NCBI GenBank assembly: GCA_000181795.3
Contig: CM012953.1
Location: forward strand, 5,046,395 to 5,110,394
Source: Trichinella spiralis
Lineage: Eukaryota > Nematoda > Enoplea > Trichinellida > Trichinellidae
Length of the DNA: 64,000 bases
Direction of reading: 5' to 3'
Made by a program: the position numbers and the translations under genes. The notes beneath the pieces are model-generated. The model was not told the origin of the DNA, searched no databases, and saw nothing but the letters and a program-made list of their open reading frames with translations. Below, in pieces: positions 55,617-64,000 of the stretch; position 1 is the stretch's first letter, and the number at the start of each line of letters is the position of its first letter.

Positions 55617-56388
55617 AAATAATGAAATTTTTTAAAATTTAGCTTTAATTTGGAAAAATGTTTTCAGTAGAAAAATTAATTTGAATGAGATCAATAGAAT
55701 ACTTATATTTGCCTTGACTTTAACATCGCTGTGATATAGTAATAGTTTGCTTTTACAATTCTTAGGTAGGCTTGTATGTATGTGTGTCTGTGTGCTTCCT
55801 TTCAGAGGAGAAACTTTTGATTTAGGATTCGAAAAGGTATAATATTTTGCCTGAGCTCTTTGTCAGAACAAATTACTTCAACAACTGCTGATTATTTATC
55901 AATTTATTTCAAACTAATAATTTTTTTAAATAAATTTTAAAAATTTGGCTTTATTTCTTTCATTGGCTCTACGAAGCAACAACTAGGCAAAGTTTAGCAG
56001 AATTGATATGATCAACAATTTAAATGTTTCAAGTAAACCTAATTTGTGCTACTGCTTAAATATTTTTTTACCTTTTGAATTCATAATTTAGATTTACATA
56101 AAGTTTCCGTAAATAAATTATTTAATTCCATCCATACTTGTTTACTAAAATCGAACAATACCGTAGTATATAAAATTAGAATTTTAAGCAACGTAAAATA
56201 TTAATAATATGAAAGTAATTTAAATTTAATTTTTATTTGTTGACTAATTTATTATACATTTCGCATTGATGAATGTTATATGTAAATGAACCTGCAAGCT
56301 ATTGTACGGTTACAGTATTTCATTGTCATTGATGAGCGCGTTTGTGATTTGAAATACGTGAACTTATCCGCACAAATACTGAAGCGAA
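55617..56388. other. Intergenic DNA between PHKG and Rheb
   Basis: AT-rich; holds the 3' UTR of PHKG and promoter and leader of Rheb. Nothing further supported. Confidence 0.4.
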
Positions 56389-57178
56389 ATGCGTCCAAAG
56401 CCAGTTTTTGAGCGACGTCTTGTAATTTTGGGCTTTCGTTCAGTTGGTGAGAGAGCATTTTTCAGCTGTATCTCTTTTGCTTCTTTTCACTGTTGAAAAT
56501 TGCTAGCATTGTTTTCATGATGGGCAAATTTTCAAAAATTCCATTGGAAAAAAGAGTTGGCCTGTAATTATCCTTATGTACATGCTTTTTGTTGCCTTTT
56601 TTTATTGTAGTAATTTTTAAAAATACATATTAATGAATATTTTTTCATCTGCACATGAAAAAAATGATATGTTCATTATGCATTGTTTTTGAGTTTGTTT
56701 GATACAAAAAATAGCTGTCGCAGAATTTGAGTGATTTACTGTTTTGAAATTATTTTTTCAGCCAAATGTAATATATGACTTTGATTTTAGCAGCTGATTT
56801 CTTTTTTCTTTTTTAATTTGTATTTTTACATGGTAAATAGTTTTGCAGTTTAGATGATTGGCGGTTAACGACTCAATTATGTAGGATGGAATTTTAAGAA
56901 TTCGTGCGTGAAATTGCTGTTGACCCTTAAGGATTGCAACGAAGAATGATACGATGCATAATGAGAAATTTTTGAAATAACATAAAGTTGTGCGCTTATT
57001 AGCAGTTCAGATTTTTCACATTTTGTGAATATTCTTGTTTTTTATGAATGTTTTGATGTTTTCTATTTTTACCTAGTAAATTTTGTTATTGTATATGTTT
57101 ATGCAATCAATAATATGTTTAAGTATTTTACTTAGAGTTGCTGGCTTTTAAAACAAGATTCATTTTAATATTATTAGG

Positions 57179-57255
<77 letters not shown>

Positions 57256-57898
57256 GAAATTAGATCTATTTTCTTCGAAAATCTGGAAAAATCTTTGTCT
57301 ATAATTATGTGATTAGTGTTGAGAATATTTTTTATGATAATTATTAAAATATTAATTGCAATAAACATTTGAATTTGTAATATTATTTGGAAAAGCAGGA
57401 AAGGAGTAAATGCTTTGCAGTTTAGCGTATTAGTTTGCAGCTGTTCAATTGTAAATTATGATGGAAAGGAATTTGTTTTATTTTTATTAGCAATAAATCT
57501 CATCAAACATTGTGAATTATTTTTATATATGCACTGGTGTTGAAACTAGGAATATAGCTTGATTAATTATTACCCAAAGGTGCTTTGGCAATTTGATACT
57601 TCCAGTGCATATTTATTTGACATGAATATGTTAAATTATGCATTTTTCAATGTACTGTAAATTTTCAATATGTTTTTATTTAAGGAAAGTCATCACTGTC
57701 TTTACAGTTTACAGAAAACAGATTTCCCGACAGTTATGATCCAACAATAGAAAACAGTAAGTATTGCATTTATTTATTGTTTGCTTTACCCAAGTTTTGT
57801 TTTGTTAACAAATTCATTCATTTGGCTCATTAACAGTCATCATGATATAATGTTTTTTTTATTCTTTTACTATTTAACTGATATATTATAGTTTTAGC

Positions 57899-57979
<81 letters not shown>

Positions 57980-59254
57980 GGTATATGATTCTGATTATTA
58001 TTAAGATTATTTTTACAGCATTCACAAAGGAATTCACGTTTCACAATCAGCGCTATTTAATGCAGTTGCACGATACTTCTGGCCAGGTAATGGTCCGTAC
58101 TTAATAAAATATTTTTTGAGCTAGTTTATTTTTGAACAGGTCCTTTGTTTTTTATATTGTTTTAGGATGAATTTTCCATGTTTCCAATAAACTGTTCAAT
58201 TGGCATTCATGGCTATGTTTTGGTGTACGCGATCAACAGCAGAAAATCGTCAGATTTTTTTTTGTTATTATTTTTATTGATAATTTATTAATTTTAATTT
58301 TAGCTTTGATGTAGTTAAAGTTATTTACGACAAAATTTTGGACACCGTCGGTTGCGTGAGTGAACAGGAGAGAGATGTTGCAAAGTAAGCATATATATAT
58401 ATATATATATATACTAAAAATATCCATAAAAATATGTAAGAGTATAAATGAATAAGTAATTAAACAAGCAAACAAAAAAAAATATATATATATATAATGA
58501 TCATTTAAAAATTTTTTTCAGTTATGGAAATTATATTACTTTTCAGTTTCGTTTTTTATTTTGTAATGATTTATTATTATTATTAGCTTATGATTATTTT
58601 ATTTTTGTAGCATTCCAATTATTCTGGTTGGCAACAAGAGTGATCTCGACGACAGAGTACGGTAAAGGCTTTAAAAAATAATGCCAGTCTGTGATTAAGT
58701 TAAATAAATGATTGTTTTTATTCATTTAGCGAAGTGACCTATGACGAAGGGAAAAAGACAGCCGACAAATGGAAAGCAGCTTTTATGGAAACAACTGCCC
58801 GAAATAACGAGGCAAATATTTTACTTTTTATCTTGTATATATAATAATGATACATTTTTTCTTTGCTTTAAATTTACTTCCACAAATTACTAGTGTTATG
58901 TAAGATGATTTTGTAATAATATTTTATCACTGTTAATGAAGAGCTTTAATAAGAAGCATTTATAGTTGCACGCAAGGAAGAATATTAAATATAATTTTAT
59001 TTTAAAGCAAAACTTTGTATTTGTGGAATTTTCAAAAATATTATTTTTTTCGTTTTGAAACATGTGATTGATTAAATTTATTTCACTTTTGTTTTCATGC
59101 TTCAAGTGCAAATTATTATATTTGAAAAAATTGTTATAATTTAAATACGTCTTTATTTTAGCAAGTTAAAGAATTGTTTCAACAGATTCTTTATCAAATA
59201 GAGAAAGCAAATGGGAACATTCGTAGACCGAAGGAGACGTGCTCACTGTCATAA
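56389..59254 (+). CDS. RHEB: Rheb small GTPase, activator of TORC1
   Basis: Lysosome- and ER-associated Ras-type GTPase that switches on TORC1. Eight exons, 56389-56446, 57685-57756, 58019-58086, 58166-58248, 58304-58384, 58611-58661, 58730-58811 and 59162-59254, give 195 residues; human Rheb has 184. The P-loop 'GFRSVGKSSLSLQF' keeps the Arg that marks Rheb, the effector loop is 'DSYDPTIENTFTKEF', and 'ILVGNKSDLDD' is G4. Switch II reads 'LHDTSGQDEFSMFP' where relatives have DTAGQ, and G5 reads TAR in place of SAK. A short insertion ('VSEQERDVA') precedes G4. The end 'CSLS' is a farnesylation CAAX box. The seventh intron must begin with GC (GAG|GCAAAT), as no GT gives a working frame. Introns 1 and 2 carry long TTA repeats. 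Confidence 0.94.
57180..57255. repeat. (TTA)n microsatellite in Rheb intron 1
   Basis: About 25 uninterrupted units of TTA between 57180 and 57255. Confidence 0.95.
57901..57979. repeat. (ATT)n microsatellite in Rheb intron 2
   Basis: About 26 units of ATT between 57901 and 57979, the same repeat class and nearly the same length as the tract in intron 1. Confidence 0.95.
58388..58412. repeat. (TA)n microsatellite in Rheb intron 5
   Basis: About twelve TA units directly behind the donor site of the exon ending at 58384. Confidence 0.85.
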
Positions 59255-60883
59255 AGTAATGCGCATGTTGATGAAAAGAAAGTTTACATGAATCATTTTT
59301 CATTGTCGAAGCTTCCTTGTTACATGTTTGAGGAGAAACTACAAAACTACTCATGTATTTATGCAGTTGTACTATTTATTTATTTATTCATCTTTTCATA
59401 AGATTATTCTCTGTTAATTTTGATTATAATTTCAATTCATTGTTGACTCCACTCGTTTTCCGTTTCAGTATATTCATATTAATATTGCATTAATTAATTA
59501 GGTATCACGAAAAACATACTGGCAACTGAAAAACAGTATTCTACTCAATAATAACTTTTATTGGATGAATTTGCTATAATTAAATAATTGCTAATAAAAT
59601 TGAAAATTTTTTTAAATTTGTTTTTCTTCTCTTCTCATTGTTCGCTCGTTGGCTGCCGCTATTCAGTTATAAACAGAAATAAAATTAAGATTTTATTGTG
59701 AATAACATATGTTAAGAATTTTTTTGTTCAACCTTGTAAATCTCTTTTGTAAGTGGACTGTAAGTTTCTATTTATAAATTATTCAAACAGTGAGTGTCGT
59801 AGAATTCAATTTATTTAAATATTGTTCAGCTGAATCAAAAAACGGGGAATGAGACAGTAGCTAACGAGCGGTTCAAGAGTCTGCAAGGATAACTTTCTTG
59901 CTCATGGTCCCTCCTCCCTCCTCACTCTTGTATTCAGTTCGAACAAGTCAGGCAGTGTGACAGCAGCAAAGGTACAGTCAAGCGTTCGGATAAATAGCTA
60001 GTATCTCGACCTAAGCGTCTGGTGGCTCAAATTTCCGAGGAAAGATCCAAATAAATGGGTTGGTTGTGCAATCGTTTAATCTGTGCAGTTCCGTAGATCG
60101 GAGCAACTGAGCTGTCAAAAACATTTTATTTTGACGAGTTGTTAGCAACTGACCACCAGAATTGTGACAGGTATACTGCATGGACGCTGATCCTTTGACA
60201 GATTAATTGCTATTCCATTGTTCACCATCGATAAAAACAAGGGAGGCAGCTTTTGTTGCGTCACCGTTGTTTATGTGCAAGAAACAATATTTTGATCATG
60301 GTAGTTTAAGCATTGCTGAGTAGGTATAGAGAAAAGGTTTCTCAACAACATATTTTTCCTAAGTATAACACATTAGTTTCGATATTAATAATTGATTTTT
60401 AAAGTCAGTGAAAAGATTTGTCTGTTTTTTAGATTTTTTTATTTCTTGACATTCATTTTATTTTTAATTTAAATATGTTATGATAATATGTGTTTGCAAT
60501 CTTTTTTAAGTCTGTCAGGCTATTGATGACGATAACTGTAGCACATTTCAATGAAAATCACGTTTTCAAAGCCGATCGCATGTGTTCAGGAATAATTTTT
60601 TAGTTTTCATTACAACATATTATTATTCACAAATTAATATATTTACTAGTTACTTAGAAGATAGTGATTTGCTTGAAGTAATGAGAAGTGAGAATGGAAT
60701 TATTGAAATGTACAGGAAAAGCTTAATTGCTCAATTAATGCTCTAAAGTTTTGTGTAAAACTTTAAAAATAGCGTGATCAAATTAAAATTTACTGAAAAA
60801 AGTTTATTATTGGAATGACAAAGCAGAGAAAAGTATCAATATCATTAAGTTATTGACAATCAAGTTTGCAAATGAACATAATA
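59255..60883. other. Intergenic DNA with a GC-elevated non-coding block at about 59840-60330
   Basis: After the Rheb 3' UTR, a block of about 500 bases is much less AT-rich than its surroundings and has no long frame on either strand. It includes pyrimidine-rich 'ccctcctccctcctcactc' near 59910. Possible donors such as CAAAG|GTACAG (59966-59976) would suit a leader exon of a plus-strand gene lying beyond the window or of an unrecognised transcript. A structured RNA is also possible. I cannot assign it. Confidence 0.4.
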
Positions 60884-61778
60884 CAGTAGAACTGTAATTA
60901 TCCGAACATGCCATTTCGGATAACCAAATTTTCGGATAATCGGACGTTTATAATTAATTTCTGAAATGCATATACATAATTGAAGCGTTTGTATCTGTTA
61001 TTCTCAATCAGACGCGGACGTTCTGTTTATTATGCGACGTTGTTTGCCCTTTCGGTGTTTAAATTACACGAGCGTTTATTAACACTGTCGATTATATTTT
61101 TCAACGCTACATTCAATAAGCACCAGGTTTACTTTGTGTCATATTTTATATAATCAATAATAAATTTCTGTTCGAACACAGATAGCTTCTTCTGTGCAGT
61201 GATATCGCGATGATGTCTTGTTAGTATCAGCTGAATAGCGCTGAATTCACATTCTGCTGCTCCATCCACATCAAGCCGACTTTGAGGCAGAAACAGGCTT
61301 CTGAATGGCTCATATCTTCATCTGACTTATCAGACACATCGACGTCTTTATTTTAATCTTTTTCTACTACTTCCGGTATATTATCATCAGTTAATATTTC
61401 AAATAATGGGATATATTTCTTCGTCGTTCATTGTAACCGAGAGGTTTATTCCATGGTACGCACAAAGTAGATCCTGAAATTGAGGGCCACAGTTGCGCAA
61501 TCATATAGCAGCAGCCTTTTAAATTAACTTTTTTAAGTAGTGACACCAGATCATCTGCGTCAGCATCTGAAAGGACAATTCTTCCCAAGAGTTCCTTCCT
61601 ATACGATTTTCTGAACTTTGAATAATAGTTTGATCCATTGGCTGAACACGCGACGTCGTATTAGGTGACAAAAGCATAAGCTTTAACATGCCATTTTCAC
61701 GGTCTTAGTTTAAAATTCCTACACAATGCATTCTAACCAACTGACCAAAAATGTGTTCGGATAATTGCACTTCCACTG
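60884..61778 (-). mobile_element. Tigger/pogo-type DNA transposon relic, deletion derivative
   Basis: 895 bases flanked by TA on both sides (60882-60883 and 61779-61780), the target duplication of the Tc1/mariner/pogo superfamily. The inverted ends are 'CAGTAGAACTGTAATTATCC' and, read inward from the right, 'CAGTGGAAGTGCAATTATCC', both continuing 'GAACA'; the left end also carries inner copies of 'ttatccga' type. Inside, on the minus strand, fragments of the C-terminal transposase are visible: 'LSPNTTSRVQPMDQTIIQ' at about 61690-61635 and 'DDLVSLLKKVNLKG' to 'AQLWPSISGSTL' at about 61580-61460, which match the 'LPPNTTSLIQPLDQG' region of Tigger/Jerky proteins, in two different frames. The N-terminal half is missing. 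It is a dead, internally deleted copy. Confidence 0.85.
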
Positions 61779-61926
61779 TAATAATATTTATTGATTGATA
61801 ATTGTAATAAGATATGAGTAAATTTGTGAACAACAGCAGAAGTGTGCTTTTTGCAAGTTTTTATTTTTGATTATCTAAATTTTAATAAATGAGTTTCTGA
61901 GAAAACATAAGTTTTTTTTCTCTGAA

Positions 61927-62928
61927 CTATCTTTGAACAGTTTTAAATAATTTTCCGTGAGAAATGAACGGACTGACAACGTTGTTTTTCTGCCTCAGTA
62001 CAGCAACTACGGCATCTCTGAACGGATCGTACAGGCCACAGTAGAGAAATATTTGGCATGCCGCTACAATGGATATTGTAAGGCGGAAAAAAATTCTCGA
62101 AGCAACAAGCCAATATTTGTTATTCAAGAAAAATTCTAAAAAGACCAAGCCACGCCCGGTGAGCTGTGACAGAAGCATGACCGTAGAGCTGATCAAAAGT
62201 ACAGAAAGATGTCTACGTTCAGCCAGCGTTTGTATGGCGGAGAGGTGAGCAAAATTGCCTTGCATGTAGCGTGTCAGGCGACGAGTCATGTACCGATGCG
62301 TGAAAATGTTGGTCAGGACGAAGGTGATGCACAAGAAGATGTTGAAGAAGAAAAATACAGCGGCTATTTCATTTCTTTCCATACAAATGACGCTGTCGCA
62401 ATATACGAAACTCTTAGTTTGCGCCGACTGTCCTCTGACAATAAGCATCAACTGCCAAACCGAGATGCTGTACAAGATGGCTAACAGCAACAGTTGCGTG
62501 AACCAGCTGGAAAATTTCTTATATATTTCCGAATGGCAAATAGCCAATGATCGGTCGATTGTCATCAGAGAGGTTAAATGAAGAGAATTGTCAGCGACAA
62601 ATTGTAGAAGAGCTTGATTCGCACAACAAGTCATATATTCAGGTAGGCAATGGTCAACGCACTGTTTTAAATGCCACACCCCCAAGTAGATGAAGCAGCA
62701 TGACGAGAATACATCGTTAATCGAACCGTACCAAATTGTTAAATAGCGTCGACTATGAAGCTGTGATGTGAAAATCAGTGTATACAAGCCAAGAATGTTG
62801 AAAAAAATTCCGAAGAAACCAAATACTGTATAAAAGCAGCCTTGTATTGCAAAATTTATCCATTCTGAAGATGCATCTACTTCTGTGCTATTGGAAGTTT
62901 TCACTGCCACTGGAGCTAATGCATTCAT
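61927..62928 (-). CDS. Seven-helix G protein-coupled receptor, nematode chemoreceptor-like (Srsx type)
   Basis: Plasma membrane receptor, single exon, 333 residues from the ATG at 62928; eight further codons upstream open only with TTG. Two N-glycosylation sequons can be seen or nearly so in the short N-terminus ('TSNSTE'). Seven hydrophobic helices follow; helix 3 ends in 'TIDRSLAICHSEIY', a DRY-like box with Ser for Tyr, and helix 7 has 'CQIFLYCGLYDPFRDAV' in place of NPxxY, both usual in nematode rhodopsin-like Srsx receptors. A Cys before helix 3 ('MTCCANQ') and one in loop 2 ('VICMERN') could form the standard disulfide. The ligand is unknown. Family assignment rests on overall shape and these motifs; a peptide receptor is the alternative. 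Confidence 0.82.
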   Translation of the reverse strand: MNALAPVAVKTSNSTEVDASSEWINFAIQGCFYTVFGFFGIFFNILGLYTLIFTSQLHSRRYLTIWYGSINDVFSSCCFIYLGVWHLKQCVDHCLPEYMTCCANQALLQFVADNSLHLTSLMTIDRSLAICHSEIYKKFSSWFTQLLLLAILYSISVWQLMLIVRGQSAQTKSFVYCDSVICMERNEIAAVFFFFNIFLCITFVLTNIFTHRYMTRRLTRYMQGNFAHLSAIQTLAERRHLSVLLISSTVMLLSQLTGRGLVFLEFFLNNKYWLVASRIFFRLTISIVAACQIFLYCGLYDPFRDAVVAVLRQKNNVVSPFISHGKLFKTVQR

Positions 62929-64000
62929 GATGATTATGATGGTGATGGTCAATTATTTCAAATCAGCTCTAAAAATGACCAAGAATTTATAAATGATAAA
63001 ATCAATGGCATTAAAAAATCTCGTAATTTCTATTTCAGATATTTTGAATTAATTCAAAATAGTATGCTTTTTCACGTTTGATGGTCTGTGAATAAAGTGA
63101 GAAAGTGATTATTGATCATTTTTGAAAAGTAAATATTTGTAGTTAAAAGTTTAAATTGAATTAATTGTTGAATTGAAATTTCAATTTAACTTTCAATTCA
63201 CATTTTATGCATAATCGCATTTATAGACAGCATAATTGCTGCTTTTATCGGCAAAATTTAAAATGTTCTTATTTTTATGCATCTATCTAGACTACATTTA
63301 CAACACTGGTTAACACTAATGCGCATTATTATTATTATTGTCAATATCATTCATTATATTATTCAAGCGTTAATTAGAAGGTCGTAAAATTGTACTTTAG
63401 AAAAAAAAACTTTGACTTTATCAATTTTTTGAAAATTTCCCTGGAATGCTGTTTTTATATTTATTATTCTTTTAACTAGATTCTCTTCTATTATTTGCAA
63501 TTAATATGTATTTTATTTGATCACTTCAATTGAAAGAAATTACATTATTATAATAACATTCCAAAAACTGCAGAAGTGAATGGATGGCTTAAATAATTTT
63601 TTCATAACCTCTACGGATAGAAAAGATTAATTAATTGATTTCAAAGTCGAACAAAATGAATGATGAAGCTCAGAATACGCTGAACTAAACAAAACAAATG
63701 CACATCATCGCTTTGAAATTTCAATTTTATCAATTTCACTTCAGATCATAATAATACAAGAAGAGATCAAAAGAGAGATTAGTAGTAATAATTAATTTAT
63801 TTTAAATTATATATTTTCAGATATGTTAAAAAAACAATTGGAAAAGTTAATTATATTTTCTTTAACAACTGCAAGCCATTTTTATGTTGAAAATGGCCTG
63901 GAAATACTTCATTTGAACACTTGAAATCACAATGAATGAAGCTCATTTCGAAATTTATTTACCAAAATGCAAAAATGTCAAGATAAATGAAAAAATTCAA
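62929..64000. other. AT-rich DNA upstream of the GPCR, nothing recognised
   Basis: Promoter side of the GPCR gene. No exon-like frame, repeat family or RNA gene is visible up to the window edge. Confidence 0.4.

Noticed and set aside
61957-62581. Plus-strand frames over the GPCR gene
   Set aside because: Shadows of the well-supported minus-strand receptor.

Overview
The window looks like nuclear DNA of a nematode. It is AT-rich, most genes are cut into small exons by introns of about 50-100 bases with GT..AG ends, and the genes are close to known animal proteins. Several ATG codons lie just behind a pyrimidine-rich AG, which fits (but does not prove) spliced-leader trans-splicing. The ovo/lin-48 type zinc finger gene and a small chemoreceptor-like GPCR agree with this. 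The compact genes, low GC and scaffold style remind me of clade I nematodes such as Trichinella; that genus guess is an inference.

Layout, left to right: the 3' half of an SLC6 transporter (+); V-ATPase proteolipid c'' (-); a CBR1-like carbonyl reductase (-) sitting 173 bases behind an RNF113/CWC24 splicing factor (-); an RPUSD4 pseudouridine synthase (+) followed at about 140 bases by an unrecognised gene (+); an ovo/lin-48 zinc finger gene (-) whose 5' part is present twice around a run of N; a gene-poor 7 kb stretch with a probable distant first exon of ovo; the DDX11/CHL1 helicase (-); a secreted acidic protein with three short LRC repeats (-) and a possible microprotein (+); symplekin (-) in one 3.1 kb exon; SMARCAD1 (+) tail to tail with RFC2 (-); a Yae1-like protein (+); malectin (+); a RING/B-box/NHL protein (-); phosphorylase kinase gamma (+); Rheb (+); a dead Tigger/pogo DNA transposon; and a GPCR (-).

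Functionally this is mostly a housekeeping neighbourhood: genome maintenance (DDX11, SMARCAD1, RFC2), RNA processing (RNF113, symplekin, RPUSD4), secretory pathway and acidification (malectin, V-ATPase), growth and energy signalling (Rheb, PHKG), and developmental regulators (ovo, the TRIM-NHL protein). I could assemble complete, frame-consistent models for most of them from splice sites.

The most useful observation is that the 2 kb duplication in ovo looks like an assembly artefact: the right end of one contig and the left end of the next are the same locus, probably two haplotypes. Next are three GC-AG introns (two in ovo, one in Rheb) that are needed to keep the proteins intact. I found no CRISPR array, rRNA or tRNA gene, no viral element, and no clearly new biological system; the least explained items are the secreted LRC-repeat protein, the frame-ambiguous gene after RPUSD4, and two GC-elevated non-coding blocks near 19.0-19.4 kb and 59.8-60.3 kb.
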